Source: Giesbergeria sp.
GTDB lineage: Bacteria; Pseudomonadota; Gammaproteobacteria; Burkholderiales; Burkholderiaceae_C
Direction: 5' to 3'
Length of the DNA: 64,000 nucleotides
Assembly: GCF_028686475.1 (NCBI RefSeq)
Contig: NZ_JAQUCA010000009.1
Coordinates: 1 to 64,000 of the forward strand
Below the pieces are notes generated by a model. The model was not told the origin of the DNA and did not search any database. It saw nothing but the letters and a program-made list of their open reading frames with translations. Shown one piece after another: positions 43,333-53,461 of the stretch; position 1 is the stretch's first letter, and each line of letters starts with the position of its first letter. The position numbers were made by a program, and so were the translations under genes.

Positions 43333-43556
43333 ACTCCAATGAAACCCTGCAACGCTTGTCTTGGACGGCCTCGTGCCCACTGTGCGGCCAGCCCAACCAA
43401 TGTGCTATCGCTTTAGGTAAATCCGCCGAGAGCTGTTGGTGTATGACCACCCCCATGAGCCTGCTGGCCTTGGCCCTGATGCCCGAGCAAGAACGCGGCC
43501 AACGCTGTATCTGTCCGGCTTGCGCCCAAGGGATTAATCCAGCTTCGCACCCATGA
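43329..43556 (+). CDS. Cysteine-rich CWC family protein
   Basis: 75 residues with CPLCGQPNQCAI, SCWC and CICPACA, the pattern of the small CWC family, likely binding zinc or iron. It overlaps the preceding and following genes by 4 nt each. No function is established for the family; context with an efflux transporter gives little help. Confidence 0.8.
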   Translation: MNSNETLQRLSWTASCPLCGQPNQCAIALGKSAESCWCMTTPMSLLALALMPEQERGQRCICPACAQGINPASHP

Positions 43557-45037
43557 GCCAAGCCCAATCGGTGGCGGCCCTCGAAGCCCGCTATGGCGAA
43601 CGTTACCGCTGGCTGCTGCTGTTATCGGTGATGGTGGGCACGATGGCCTCCATCATGTCCTCCACCGTGGTGAATGTGGCCGTGCCCGGCATGAGCCAAC
43701 ACTTTTCCTTAGGGCAAGAGCGGGCGCAGTGGGTATCTTCGGGCTTCATGATGGCGACTGCTGTTGCCATGCTGACCACGCCGTGGTTGCTCAATCGCTA
43801 TGGCTACCGGCGCACCTATGTTGGCGCAGTGTTGCTGCTGTTGCTGGGGGGCGTGGTGGGGGGCAGCACCAACCAGTTTGACGTGGTCTTGCTGGCGCGC
43901 GTGGCCGAAGGGCTGGCAGCGGGCGTGGTGCAACCGATTCCAGCTGTCATCATTTTGCACGCCTTTTTGCCGCACGAGCAAGGGCGCGCCAGTGGCATTT
44001 TTGGCATGGGTGTGGTGCTGGCCCCAGCACTGGGGCCGAGTGTGGGCGGCTTGCTGGTGGACTGGTGGGGCTGGCGCTCCATCTTTTTCATGGTGGTGCC
44101 CTTGTGCTTGGCCTCGTTGTGGCTGGCGTACCGCTTTGTGCCCGTCACGGCACCCGGTGGCGTCACGGCGGGCCGCCATGCGGCAGCCTTAGATTGGCGC
44201 GGCCTGCTGCTGGGGGCGGTGGGTACGCTGTGCCTGCTCAATGGGCTGGTGATGTTGCACAGTGGGCCGGGGCTGCAAGCGGCGGCCCTGTTGGGGGCCG
44301 CCTTGCTGGCGCTGCTGGTGTTTGTCTGGTGGCAACTGCGGCAAACCACCCAAGGGCGCAAGCCGTTGATGGATTTACGCATCTTTGCCTATCGTCCGTT
44401 TGCAATGGGCAGCGTGGTGGCCTTTATTTACGGTACCGCCTTGTTTGGCTCGACCTATTTGCTGCCGGTGTTTATGCAGGTGGGGCTGGATTTATCCGCC
44501 TCCCATGTGGGCACCATCATGCTACCAGCTGGGGTGGTGTTGGCCACTACCATTCCCCTGGTGGGGCGCATGGCCGACCGCCAACCCACGCACCGCTTGG
44601 TGATGATTGGGCTGGCACTGATGGCGCTGTCGTTTATCTTGATGGTCTGGGTGCGCCAAGAAATGTCTTTGTGGGTGTTGGTGGTGTTTACCGTGATTGG
44701 ACGTATCGGGCTGGGCTTTGTGTTGCCCTCGCTCAATTTGGGGGCCATGCGCCCACTAGAAAAAAGTTTAATTTCGCAAGGCTCTAGCGCCATCAGCTTT
44801 TTGCGTACCTTGGGGGGTGCAGCGGGGGTGGGCTTGTGTGGCATGGTGCTGGAATGGCGCTTGGCCGCGCACGGTGCCTCGCTGCACGCTGCTGGCCCCA
44901 ATGCCGAACGTCTGGCCGCCTTTGGCGAAGCCTTTTTGCTGCTGGGGGCCTTGTGTCTGCTGGCTTTGGTGGCCGCTTGGCAGTTGGGCCTGCCACCCGC
45001 TACGCCAGCGGTGCCGGTGGCCCCGCCAGCTCCCTGA
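43553..45037 (+). CDS. DHA2-family MFS drug efflux transporter (EmrB/QacA type)
   Basis: 494 residues with about 14 membrane spans. It shows MSSTVVNVAVPGM in span 1, the Gly-rich motif C region of antiporters (ASGIFGMGVVLAPALGPSVGGLL), and the loop GRMADRQPTH. Members export hydrophobic cations or other toxic compounds with protons. No emrA-like fusion protein gene is adjacent, so it may act alone. It overlaps the CWC gene by 4 nt. The substrate is unknown. Confidence 0.88.
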   Translation: MSQAQSVAALEARYGERYRWLLLLSVMVGTMASIMSSTVVNVAVPGMSQHFSLGQERAQWVSSGFMMATAVAMLTTPWLLNRYGYRRTYVGAVLLLLLGGVVGGSTNQFDVVLLARVAEGLAAGVVQPIPAVIILHAFLPHEQGRASGIFGMGVVLAPALGPSVGGLLVDWWGWRSIFFMVVPLCLASLWLAYRFVPVTAPGGVTAGRHAAALDWRGLLLGAVGTLCLLNGLVMLHSGPGLQAAALLGAALLALLVFVWWQLRQTTQGRKPLMDLRIFAYRPFAMGSVVAFIYGTALFGSTYLLPVFMQVGLDLSASHVGTIMLPAGVVLATTIPLVGRMADRQPTHRLVMIGLALMALSFILMVWVRQEMSLWVLVVFTVIGRIGLGFVLPSLNLGAMRPLEKSLISQGSSAISFLRTLGGAAGVGLCGMVLEWRLAAHGASLHAAGPNAERLAAFGEAFLLLGALCLLALVAAWQLGLPPATPAVPVAPPAP

Positions 45038-45068
45038 TATTTTTTACCCGATTCGCGAAAGCCCTGCC

Positions 45069-45833
45069 ATGTGCCAATTGCTTGGAATGAACAGCAACAC
45101 CCCCACCGATATCACCTTCAGCTTTAGCGGCTTTGCCCAACGCGCCGGGCGCACCGGCGACCACTGCGACGGTTGGGGCATTGCCTTTTTTGAAGACAAA
45201 GGCGTGCGCCATTTTGTCGATCACCAGCGGGCGGTAGATTCACCCATTGCCGATTTGATTCGGCGCTACCCCATCCACAGCCGCAACGTAATTGCCCATA
45301 TCCGCAAAGCCACCCAAGGCGTGGTCAGCCTAGAAAACTGCCATCCGTTTGTACGCCAACTCTGGGGGCGCTATTGGGTATTTGCCCACAATGGTGATTT
45401 GAAAGACTTTCGTCCGCGCCTGCACAGCCATTTTCAGCCCGTGGGGGCCACCGACAGCGAACATGCCTTTTGCTGGATCATGCAAGAGTTGGCCAAATCC
45501 CATGCCGATGTGCCCAGCGTGCCCGAACTGACCCTCACCCTGCGCGAGTTGGCTGCCCGCATCGCACCGCATGGCACCTTCAACTTTTTGCTCTCTAACG
45601 GCCAAGCGCTGTGGGCACACGCCTCGACCAATCTCTACTACATCGAGCGCCAACACCCGTTTGCCGAAGCCCAATTGGCCGACGAGGACATGCGCGTTGA
45701 TTTTTCTACCCAAACCGCCCCCACCGACCGCGTGGCGGTCATCGTCACCGCCCCCCTGACCAGCAACGAAAATTGGCAGGCTTTTGCCCCCGGCCAGCTT
45801 AAGGTGTTTGTGCAAGGTCAAGCTTGCGGCTAA
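45069..45833 (+). CDS. Class II glutamine amidotransferase (YafJ-like)
   Basis: 254 residues starting MCQLLGMNSN: Cys2 is the Ntn-hydrolase nucleophile after Met removal. Other family elements are the HCDGWGIAFFED loop, IAHIRKATQG, FAHNGDL and ATDSEHAFCW. Stand-alone amidotransferase domain; its acceptor partner is unknown. It starts 31 nt after the transporter and reads in the same direction. Confidence 0.85.
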   Translation: MCQLLGMNSNTPTDITFSFSGFAQRAGRTGDHCDGWGIAFFEDKGVRHFVDHQRAVDSPIADLIRRYPIHSRNVIAHIRKATQGVVSLENCHPFVRQLWGRYWVFAHNGDLKDFRPRLHSHFQPVGATDSEHAFCWIMQELAKSHADVPSVPELTLTLRELAARIAPHGTFNFLLSNGQALWAHASTNLYYIERQHPFAEAQLADEDMRVDFSTQTAPTDRVAVIVTAPLTSNENWQAFAPGQLKVFVQGQACG

Positions 45834-45987
45834 AACTTGCCAATGGCCCGATGTTGCATTGCAGCGTGCAATTTTCTTGTCAGGCGGGTAGAGTAAGCCT
45901 CTTCTATCTGCTATTGCAGCCTTTGTGACCGCTCGTACCCCTGTCCATACCCCCATTACCGTGCCCACCGGCACAGGAGAACTGTCT

Positions 45988-46797
45988 ATGGCGAGATGGA
46001 TTCTCTTTCCCTATCCGCAGCGCTACCAATACGAGCCAGACAGCTTGGCCGTACAGTGGCCGCTGCTGCACCAAGGCGATACGGAGCCTGTGCCCCATGA
46101 TGGGCAGCTGCTGGCTGCTTGGGCGGCGTTTCACAACGGACAGTTTCAGCAAGCCCGCGAGCTTGGTTTGGCCGCTGGCCCTGCCGGTTTTACGGTGGCC
46201 AATTTGGCCACGGTGGTCTATGCCCGTTACCTAGAAAAACGCGAACGCACCCGGCAAGAATTGTTTTTAGAGGCAGCCGAACGTGCCCAAGACCAATTGC
46301 AGGCCGAAGTCCACAACCCCAATGCTTGGTATTGCCACGGCTTGGCGTTGCAGCATTACAGCCAAGGCATTAGCGTGGCCAAAGCCTTGGCCCAAGGCAT
46401 AGGCAACAAGGTCAAACACTCCTTAGAGCGGGCAATTGCTTTGGCCCCCGGCCATGCCGATGCACGTATTGCCTTGGGGGCCTTCCATGCCGAAGTGATT
46501 GACAAAGTAGGCCCCTTGATTGGTGGCATGACCTATGGGGCCAAAAAAGACGTGGCTTTGCGTCTGTTCCAAGAGGCATTGCAACTGCATCCAGAATCGC
46601 CCTTGGCACGCACCGAATATGCCAATGCCTTGCTGATGCTAGAGGGGGATAGCCGCATGGCCGATGCCACCGCCCTGTATGAGCAAGCCGCCAGCAGCAA
46701 CCCACTGGATGCAGCGCAATACTTGGCCGCCGAAATGGCCCAAACCGAATTGGCCACCGATGATTGCGACGATTGGCAGGCCACAATCCCGCGTTAA
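45988..46797 (+). CDS. TPR-like repeat protein
   Basis: 269 residues from ATG 45988, behind AGGAGA. Unknown family, soluble. Helical repeats visible at ARELGLAAGPAGFTVANLATVVYARYLE, NPNAWYCHGLALQHYSQG, HADARIALGAFHAEV and LFQEALQLHPESPLARTEYANALL, of tetratricopeptide type, so probably a protein-binding scaffold. The frame is open upstream to 45925, but those residues do not look conserved. 154 nt without a gene precede it. Confidence 0.65.
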   Translation: MARWILFPYPQRYQYEPDSLAVQWPLLHQGDTEPVPHDGQLLAAWAAFHNGQFQQARELGLAAGPAGFTVANLATVVYARYLEKRERTRQELFLEAAERAQDQLQAEVHNPNAWYCHGLALQHYSQGISVAKALAQGIGNKVKHSLERAIALAPGHADARIALGAFHAEVIDKVGPLIGGMTYGAKKDVALRLFQEALQLHPESPLARTEYANALLMLEGDSRMADATALYEQAASSNPLDAAQYLAAEMAQTELATDDCDDWQATIPR

Positions 46798-46816
46798 ACC
46801 GCGTTAAACCGCGTTA
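46788..46816. repeat. Three tandem copies of CCGCGTTAAA-type decamer
   Basis: CCGCGTTAAA, CCGCGTTAAA, CCGCGTTAAG. It begins at the stop of the plus-strand TPR gene and ends at the stop of the minus-strand coaX, spanning the 16-nt convergent gap. It probably arose by slippage. Confidence 0.8.
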
Positions 46817-47581
46817 AGCACCAAAGCGGCGCGCGGCAATTTCTAGCAAGCCATCAAAAATCAGGTTATCTACCAGCTCGAAGCTGCGCCCCATGCTGGG
46901 GGCCATCTTCCAGCCTGCGCCACCGGTCATCATGCAGGCGGGTTCGGCACCGCAATGTTGAATGACATGCTGCACCATGCGCTCTACCGCCCCGGCAATG
47001 GCAAAGGTACCGCCGCTGGTTAAAGCATCGCTGGTGTTGGTTGGGAACATGCAGACTTCGCCCGTGGGTACATGCAGCCCAGCCGTGCCCGACTCTAAGG
47101 CGCGCAACATGATGCCGTGGCCGGGCAAGATAAAACCGCCCAAAAAATGGCCCTCCGCATCAATTGCCTCTACCGTGACGGCGGTGCCCACCATCACCAC
47201 CACCAGCGGGCGGGCGGGGCCGTGGGCCAGCAAACGTTGGCGCGCGCCAATCATGGCAATCCAGCGGTCACAGCCTAGGCGTGCTGGGTGGTCGTAGCCA
47301 TTGACAAGGCCCGCCTCTTGGGCCGAGGCCACCACCCATTGGGCCGATACATCCCACAGCTCCATCTGCTCTTCTACCCGGCGTTTGATGGCATCGCCCG
47401 CCACCACGCAGCCCAGCATGTGCGTAGGAAGGGGCAACTGCGCCCAAGCGCCTTCGGCCAGCCGGTCCACATGGTCTAAAAATTCGGCCCCTTGCGCCAG
47501 CAGTGCCGCTCCGGGGCTAGGGGTTTCGTACAGCGCCCATTTGAGGCGGGTATTGCCGATGTCGATGGCCAAAAAAGTCAT
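46814..47581 (-). CDS. coaX: Type III pantothenate kinase
   Basis: 255 residues. First step of coenzyme A synthesis. ASKHA fold: [15 protein letters not shown] (P-loop equivalent), [31 protein letters not shown] and the [20 protein letters not shown] motifs. ATG 47581 fits the family start ([10 protein letters not shown]) and overlaps the cysS stop by 4 nt. Type III enzymes are not feedback-inhibited by CoA. Confidence 0.92.
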   Translation of the reverse strand: MTFLAIDIGNTRLKWALYETPSPGAALLAQGAEFLDHVDRLAEGAWAQLPLPTHMLGCVVAGDAIKRRVEEQMELWDVSAQWVVASAQEAGLVNGYDHPARLGCDRWIAMIGARQRLLAHGPARPLVVVMVGTAVTVEAIDAEGHFLGGFILPGHGIMLRALESGTAGLHVPTGEVCMFPTNTSDALTSGGTFAIAGAVERMVQHVIQHCGAEPACMMTGGAGWKMAPSMGRSFELVDNLIFDGLLEIAARRFGA

Positions 47582-48954
47582 GACACCGCTTCCCAAGTGG
47601 TACCGTTGGGGCTGTCTTTCAGCACAATGCCTTGTTCTAGTAGTTGTTTGCGGATACGGTCGGCCTCGGCCCAGTTTTTGGCGGCTTTGGCGGCGGCACG
47701 GGCGGCAATTTGGGCTTCGATGGCGCTGGCAGCCAAAGTGCTACCAGCTTGCAAGAAGTCTTGTGCTGGCGTTTGCAACAGGCCCAAAATGCCCCCCAGC
47801 GCTTTGAGCAGCCCGGCCACTTGGGGCGATTTGCTGCGGTGGGCCTCGCTGGCCAAATCAAATAGCACCGCTACGGCTTCGGGGGTGCCAAAATCCTCAT
47901 TCATTGCGGCTTGGAAGCGGGCTGCATACGGGTCAGTCCAGTCGATGCTGACTTGGGCGGGCGCTACTTCGTGCAAGGCGGTATAGAGGCGCTTGAGCGC
48001 GGCGCGCGCATCGTTCAGATGCACATCGCTGTAATTGAGTGGGCTGCGGTAGTGGCTACGCACGACAAAGAAGCGCACCGTCTCGGCATCAAACTTTTGT
48101 AGCACATCGCGGATGGTGAAAAAATTGCCCAGACTCTTGGACATTTTCTCGTTGTCGATGTTGATAAAGCCGTTGTGCATCCAAAACTGCGCCAGCGGCT
48201 GACCGTGTGCGCCTTCGCTTTGGGCGATTTCGTTCTCGTGGTGCGGAAACTGCAAATCAGCGCCGCCACCGTGGATGTCAAAAGTAGGGCCTAGCAGCGC
48301 GCAACCCATCGCCGAGCATTCAATATGCCAGCCGGGGCGGCCTGTGCCGAAAGGGCTGTCCCATTGCACGTCTGCTGGCTCGGTCGGCTTGGCGGATTTC
48401 CAGAGGACAAAATCCAGCGGGTCGTGTTTGCCGTCTTGCACCGCCACGCGCTCACCCGCATTCAACTCGTCCAAAGATTTGCCCGACAGCTTGCCATAGC
48501 CCACAAACTTGCGTACTGCATAGTTCATATCGCCATTGCCAGCTTGGTAGGCCAAGCCCTTGTCTTGCAGTTGGCCAATCAAGGACAGCATCTGCGGCAC
48601 GTAGTCGGTGGCGCGTGGCTCGTGGCTCGGGCGCTCGATGCCCAAAGCATCGGCATCTTGGTGCAGCGCGGCAATCATGCGGTCGGTCAGGCTGCGGATG
48701 GATTCGCCATTTTGTACCGCGCGCTGGATGATTTTGTCGTCAATATCGGTAATGTTGCGTACATAACTGACGCGGTAGCCACTGGCTTTGAGCCAGCGTT
48801 GCACCACGTCAAACGCCACCATAGAGCGCGCATGGCCCAGGTGGCACAGGTCATACACCGTCATGCCGCAGACGTACATGCGTACATGGCCCGGCTCCAG
48901 CGGCGAAAATGCTTCCAAGGCACGCGATAGCGTGTTGTAGATACGCAGACTCAT
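47578..48954 (-). CDS. cysS: Cysteinyl-tRNA synthetase
   Basis: 458 residues. Class I synthetase with zinc-site Cys ([10 protein letters not shown]), HIGH motif as HLGHARS, later ligands Cys/His in [11 protein letters not shown] and [18 protein letters not shown], and KMSKS signature. ATG 48954 (MSLRIYNTL) is the family start; an in-frame ATG at 49005 is not. A few nt overlap with coaX indicates an operon. Its position here rather than next to alkA differs from some relatives. Confidence 0.95.
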   Translation of the reverse strand: MSLRIYNTLSRALEAFSPLEPGHVRMYVCGMTVYDLCHLGHARSMVAFDVVQRWLKASGYRVSYVRNITDIDDKIIQRAVQNGESIRSLTDRMIAALHQDADALGIERPSHEPRATDYVPQMLSLIGQLQDKGLAYQAGNGDMNYAVRKFVGYGKLSGKSLDELNAGERVAVQDGKHDPLDFVLWKSAKPTEPADVQWDSPFGTGRPGWHIECSAMGCALLGPTFDIHGGGADLQFPHHENEIAQSEGAHGQPLAQFWMHNGFINIDNEKMSKSLGNFFTIRDVLQKFDAETVRFFVVRSHYRSPLNYSDVHLNDARAALKRLYTALHEVAPAQVSIDWTDPYAARFQAAMNEDFGTPEAVAVLFDLASEAHRSKSPQVAGLLKALGGILGLLQTPAQDFLQAGSTLAASAIEAQIAARAAAKAAKNWAEADRIRKQLLEQGIVLKDSPNGTTWEAVS

Positions 48955-49119
48955 GGGGTAGTGGGGGAGATATAGGAAAAGAAGAGGCCGACGGCCGACC
49001 GGCAAGCAATAGCCGCACGCACAGAGGGAATAGACAGCAGCGCAATACCCCCTCCGCTACAATCCGCGCCAGTATAAGCGCCAGCGGGTCTGTTTCGGCC
49101 CTTCCATTTTTCCCTCTTC

Positions 49120-50178
49120 ATGATGCACGTTCGCCGCACCTTCTCCCATGCTCTGCGCCTGTTAACTTTAACTGCACTGCTGGGTGCCAGCGTGGCCTAT
49201 GCCAATGAATATGCCAATATCCAGAAGCTATTGAGCGTCGGCAAATCCGCAGAAGCATTGGCCCAAACCGACCAACTATTGCGTGCCAAGCCGCGCGACC
49301 CCCAATTGCGCTTTCTGCGTGGCATCGCCTTAACGCAAGAAGGCAAGCGCGAGCAAGCGATTGCCGTTTTTACCAAACTGACCCAAGATTACCCCGAACT
49401 GCCCGAGCCTTACAACAATTTGGCGGTGTTGTATGCCGGGCAAAACCAGTTTGACAAAGCACGCGCAGCGCTAGAAATGGCCATTCGCACCAACCCCAGC
49501 TACGCCACTGCCCACGAAAATTTGGGCGATGTCTATGCCCGCTTGGCCAGCAGCGCCTACAACAAAGCCCTGCAAATGGATGCCACCCAAACCGCCAGTG
49601 TGCAGCCTAAGCTAGAACTCATCCAAGGGCTGCCCCAGCTGGGGGCGGTGCCTGCCCCCATCGTAGTGGCAGCGGCCCCAGCCATTGCGGCCAAGCCTGC
49701 GCCTGCGCCTGCCCCTAGCCCGGCTTCTGCACCACCGCCACCGCCGCCTGTGGCCAGCCCAGTGGCTGCACCTGCCGTTGCTGCTGCTCCGGTGCCTGCT
49801 CCTGCACCTGCTCCAACAGCCGCGCCTGTGGATGCCGCTGCCGTAGCCGCCGTGACCACTGCCGTACAAACATGGGCCAGCGCTTGGGGCAATAAAGACC
49901 TGAATACTTACTTTGCCGCCTATGCCAAAGATGCCGTTCCCTCGGGCAAACAAAGCCGTAAACAGTGGGAGGCTGACCGGCGCGCACGCATCACGGGCAA
50001 GACCAGCATCAGCGTGAAGGTGCAAGACCTCAAAGTAAGCCCGCAAGGCGATAGCGCTACGGCGCGTTTTCGCCAAGATTACAGCGCTGGTGCGCTACAA
50101 ACCAGCAGCCGCAAAACACTAGAACTGCGTAAAGTGCAAGGACGCTGGGTCATTGTGCGCGAAACGGTGGGCCAATGA
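49120..50178 (+). CDS. Periplasmic TPR protein with C-terminal NTF2-like domain
   Basis: 352 residues. Signal peptide (1-28, ending AYA), about three TPR units (residues 30-150, e.g. RFLRGIALTQEGKREQAIAVFTKL), a Pro/Ala-rich linker (about 180-235), and a C-terminal domain (about 240-352) with VQTWASAWGNKDLNTYFAAYAKDA, a SnoaL/NTF2-like fold. No enzyme function evident. The next gene, an L,D-transpeptidase, ends in a related domain, so the two may act together in the periplasm. Adjacent ATG codons at 49120 and 49123 are both possible starts. Confidence 0.75.
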   Translation: MMHVRRTFSHALRLLTLTALLGASVAYANEYANIQKLLSVGKSAEALAQTDQLLRAKPRDPQLRFLRGIALTQEGKREQAIAVFTKLTQDYPELPEPYNNLAVLYAGQNQFDKARAALEMAIRTNPSYATAHENLGDVYARLASSAYNKALQMDATQTASVQPKLELIQGLPQLGAVPAPIVVAAAPAIAAKPAPAPAPSPASAPPPPPPVASPVAAPAVAAAPVPAPAPAPTAAPVDAAAVAAVTTAVQTWASAWGNKDLNTYFAAYAKDAVPSGKQSRKQWEADRRARITGKTSISVKVQDLKVSPQGDSATARFRQDYSAGALQTSSRKTLELRKVQGRWVIVRETVGQ

Positions 50179-50235
50179 GCCTTGCGCCGCATCCTGTCGG
50201 CAGCCCAGGGCAGCGCTACCCAGTGTTTTAAGGAT

Positions 50236-51543
50236 ATGCAAGTAATACCATCAATGCACATGGATTTAAATTCTCGGCATGTAGCCCGTGCCCCCCTGCT
50301 GGCGCTGGTTTTAGGCGCTTTATTGGCAGTGCAGGCTCCCCTTGTCGGCGCGCAAACGGGCAAAAACAGCCCAACCGCCAAAACCAACCGCAAGACCGAG
50401 CGCGCCCCGCTGGTCGATGGTCAAGCCGAAACCCGCTTGTTAGCGGTGTACCAAACCATTGGCCAAGGCCAGCACCGCCAAGCCTTGGCCGATGCCGAAG
50501 CGCTGGTGCGCGATTACCCCAACTTCCAGTTAGCCCAATTGGTGTTGGGCGATTTGCTGGCTGCCCGCGCCCGCCCCATGCAGCCCACGGGGGCCGTGCC
50601 CGGTGCCCACCTGCCCGACAACTTGACCAGCGTCAGCGACAACACCAATCTCCATGTATTGCGCGAAGAATCTCGCCGCCGTTTGCAAGCCTTGCACGCT
50701 CGGCCACCAGCCAACACCATCCCAGCGCAATTTTTAACCTTGGCACCGCGCCAGCGCCATGCGGTGGCCATCGATGCCTCGCGTTCGCGCCTGTACCTGT
50801 TTGAGAACACCCGCGATGGCCTGCGCTTGGTGGCCGACTATTACGCCTCGGTGGGCAAGTTGGGTATTGATAAATACGTCGAGGGCGACCAGCGCACCCC
50901 GATTGGCGTTTACTTCATCACCAGCCGCCTAGACCCGCGCAACCTGCCCGAGTTTTACGGTGCTGGCGCTTTGCCAATCAACTACCCCAATCCGCTCGAC
51001 CAAAGCCGGGGTAAAACCGGCAGTGGCATTTGGCTGCATGGCACACCGCCCGATCAATTTGCGCGCGCCCCCCAAGCCTCAGACGGTTGCGTGGTGCTGT
51101 CTAACCCCGATTTAGAACGCCTGTTACGCAATGTAGAGCGCGCCACGCCCGTGATTATTGCCCCAGAACTGCAATGGGTGGCCCCCGACAGCGTGGCCAC
51201 GGCCCGTCAACAGTTTGACACCATCTTGCAAGCCTGGAGCGACGCTAAACTGCAAGGCAATGTCGATGGCTTGCAGCGTTTTTATGCCCCAGAATTTAAA
51301 AACGCCGCGCAGCAACCGCGCCAGCAATGGCTCAGTAAACTGGCTATCAGCACCGACGCGCAGCGCAGCAAAGGCATAGAGCTGAAAGATAAATCGTATC
51401 TGCACTGGCGCGATAGCAACGAAACGATGGTCGTCACCTTTGGCGAAGTCACCAAGGGCGAGCGCAGCGGCACCACGCGGCGCCAATACTGGAAGCGCCA
51501 AGGCGAACAGTGGCAAATATTCTATGAAGGAGTGATTGGTTGA
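50236..51543 (+). CDS. L,D-transpeptidase (YkuD family) with NTF2-like C-terminus
   Basis: Signal/anchor segment ([16 protein letters not shown]...), a TPR-like stretch (about 60-110), the YkuD catalytic domain ([24 protein letters not shown], with His, Gly-Cys and the catalytic Cys in SDGC), and an NTF2-like domain at the C-end (about 330-430). It cross-links or trims peptidoglycan by 3-3 bonds or anchors proteins. The start is uncertain: the frame opens at TTG 50182; I chose ATG 50236, though ATG 50254/50260 also gives a signal peptide. It ends overlapping ppiA by 1 nt. Confidence 0.85.
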   Translation: MQVIPSMHMDLNSRHVARAPLLALVLGALLAVQAPLVGAQTGKNSPTAKTNRKTERAPLVDGQAETRLLAVYQTIGQGQHRQALADAEALVRDYPNFQLAQLVLGDLLAARARPMQPTGAVPGAHLPDNLTSVSDNTNLHVLREESRRRLQALHARPPANTIPAQFLTLAPRQRHAVAIDASRSRLYLFENTRDGLRLVADYYASVGKLGIDKYVEGDQRTPIGVYFITSRLDPRNLPEFYGAGALPINYPNPLDQSRGKTGSGIWLHGTPPDQFARAPQASDGCVVLSNPDLERLLRNVERATPVIIAPELQWVAPDSVATARQQFDTILQAWSDAKLQGNVDGLQRFYAPEFKNAAQQPRQQWLSKLAISTDAQRSKGIELKDKSYLHWRDSNETMVVTFGEVTKGERSGTTRRQYWKRQGEQWQIFYEGVIG

Positions 51544-52130
51544 TGCTGTCCAAAAGAAAATCCCTGCTGGCGCTGGCCAGCACCAGCTTGGCCCTGTGCT
51601 TGGCCAGCTTGCAACCCGTAGCCGCCCAAGAGGCAGCGCCCAAAGTCAAGCTCAGTACCTCGATGGGCGACATCGTGGTGCAGCTAGACCCGGCCAAAGC
51701 GCCCAAATCGGTAGAAAATTTCCTCAGCTACGTTAAAGATAAGCACTACGATGGCACCATCTTTCATCGGGTGATAGATGGTTTCATGATTCAAGGGGGT
51801 GGCTTTACTGCCGACATGCAGCAAAAACCCACCAAGGCCCCCATTTCATTGGAATCGGGCAACGGCCTGAAAAACCAAACCTACACCATCGCAATGGCGC
51901 GCACCGGCAACCCGCACTCGGCCACGGCGCAGTTTTTTATCAACGTCAAAGACAACGACATGCTCAACGCGCGCCAGCCCGGCCACGATGGCTACGCCGT
52001 GTTTGGCAAGGTGATTGACGGCACCGCTGTGGTGGACAAAATCAAAGCCGTGCCCACTGGCAACAAGGGCTTTCACCAAAACGTGCCCAGCACCCCCGTC
52101 ACCATTACTTCAGCTACGCTGTTACCTTAA
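51543..52130 (+). CDS. ppiA: Periplasmic cyclophilin-type peptidyl-prolyl isomerase
   Basis: 195 residues. Signal peptide 1-28 ([13 protein letters not shown]), then cyclophilin core with [15 protein letters not shown] (Arg and Phe/Met/Gln of the active site), [19 protein letters not shown] and VFGKVIDG. Assists folding of periplasmic or outer-membrane proteins. TGATG overlap with the transpeptidase gene. Followed 24 nt later by its cytoplasmic paralogue ppiB. Confidence 0.92.
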   Translation: MLSKRKSLLALASTSLALCLASLQPVAAQEAAPKVKLSTSMGDIVVQLDPAKAPKSVENFLSYVKDKHYDGTIFHRVIDGFMIQGGGFTADMQQKPTKAPISLESGNGLKNQTYTIAMARTGNPHSATAQFFINVKDNDMLNARQPGHDGYAVFGKVIDGTAVVDKIKAVPTGNKGFHQNVPSTPVTITSATLLP

Positions 52131-52154
52131 TTTTCTTCACCAAGGTTTTTTGTT

Positions 52155-52661
52155 ATGAGCAACCCTCAAGTCGAACTGCACATTGCCAACTACGGCGTTA
52201 TCACCCTGGAGCTGGATGCCGAGAAGGCCCCCAAATCCACAGCCAACTTTTTGGCCTATGTCAACAAGGGCCACTACGACAACACCATTTTCCATCGCGT
52301 GATTCCGGGCTTCATGATTCAAGGCGGCGGCTTTGAGCCGGGCATGAAACAAAAAGAGTGCGATGCCCCGATTGAGAACGAAGCCAACAACGGCCTGAAA
52401 AACGCCACCTACACCGTCGCAATGGCGCGCACCAATGACCCCCATTCGGCCACTGCCCAGTTCTTTATCAACGTGGCCAACAACGGCTTCTTAAACCACA
52501 CGGCCCCCAGCGCCCAAGGTTGGGGCTATGCGGTGTTTGGTGAGGTGGTCTCGGGCACTGAAGTGGTAGACAAAATCAAGGCGGTCAAAACCGGCAACAG
52601 CGGCTTCCATGCCGATGTGCCCAAAGAAGACGTCGTGATTGAAAAGGCTGTCGCCCTGTAA
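52155..52661 (+). CDS. ppiB: Cytoplasmic cyclophilin-type peptidyl-prolyl isomerase
   Basis: 168 residues with no signal peptide. Same core as ppiA ([54 protein letters not shown]). The two adjacent genes are clear duplicates adapted to different compartments. It lies directly before lpxH, a frequent order in Burkholderiales. Confidence 0.95.
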   Translation: MSNPQVELHIANYGVITLELDAEKAPKSTANFLAYVNKGHYDNTIFHRVIPGFMIQGGGFEPGMKQKECDAPIENEANNGLKNATYTVAMARTNDPHSATAQFFINVANNGFLNHTAPSAQGWGYAVFGEVVSGTEVVDKIKAVKTGNSGFHADVPKEDVVIEKAVAL

Positions 52662-52681
52662 GCCTACCGCCCTGTATCGCC

Positions 52682-53455
52682 GTGCTTGCCACCGTGCCCC
52701 GGTTCGAGGAGTTTGCTGCTCCATCGCACTGGCGCACGGTGGATTTCATTTCAGACTTGCACCTGCATCTGGGCGATGCAGCCACCGTAGCCACATGGCA
52801 GCGCTATTTGCACAGCACCCCTGCCGATGCGGTGTTTATGTTGGGTGATTTATTTGAGGTCTGGGTGGGCGACGATGCCTTGGCCGAGGTCGGTAGTTTC
52901 GAGGCCGAATGCGCCAGCGTATTGCACGCCGTGGCCCAGCAGCGTGCGCTTTTCTTTCTGCCCGGTAACCGCGACTTTTTGTTCGGCCAGCGTGCCGCCC
53001 AGCATTGTGGTCTGCATCTGTTGTCCGACCCCTGCGTGCTGCAATGGCGGCAGCAGCGTTACCTGCTCAGCCACGGCGATGCCCTGTGTGTGGACGATGT
53101 GGATTACCAGCGTTTTCGGCTGGTAGCGCGCAGTGCGGCATGGCGAGACGCTTTTTTAGCCCAGCCTTTAGCCCAGCGCCGCACGCACGCACGCCAAATG
53201 CGCCAAGCCAGCGAAGCGCGCAAACAACCGGCCACCTTCTATCCCGATGTGGATGCGCCTAGCGCCATTGCTTGGCTACAAGCCGCAGGGGCCAGCAGCC
53301 TCATTCACGGCCACACCCACCGCCCGGCAGAACATACTTTGGCCCCGCATTTATCGCGCACCGTCTTGAGCGATTGGGACCTGCTGGCCCAGCCACCGCG
53401 CGCCGAGGTACTGCGTTTGGATGGCCACGGTTTGCAGCGCATCGCGCTGGCCTAA
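52682..53455 (+). CDS. lpxH: UDP-2,3-diacylglucosamine diphosphatase
   Basis: 257 residues, GTG start at 52682. Calcineurin-like phosphatase that forms lipid X in lipid A synthesis. Manganese motifs in order: DFISDLHL, GDLFEVWVGDD, GNRDF, LSHGD, HGHTHRP. These match LpxH rather than LpxI. It follows ppiB by 20 nt and precedes mtfA by 6 nt. Confidence 0.92.
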   Translation: MLATVPRFEEFAAPSHWRTVDFISDLHLHLGDAATVATWQRYLHSTPADAVFMLGDLFEVWVGDDALAEVGSFEAECASVLHAVAQQRALFFLPGNRDFLFGQRAAQHCGLHLLSDPCVLQWRQQRYLLSHGDALCVDDVDYQRFRLVARSAAWRDAFLAQPLAQRRTHARQMRQASEARKQPATFYPDVDAPSAIAWLQAAGASSLIHGHTHRPAEHTLAPHLSRTVLSDWDLLAQPPRAEVLRLDGHGLQRIALA

Positions 53456-53461
53456 TGCGCT

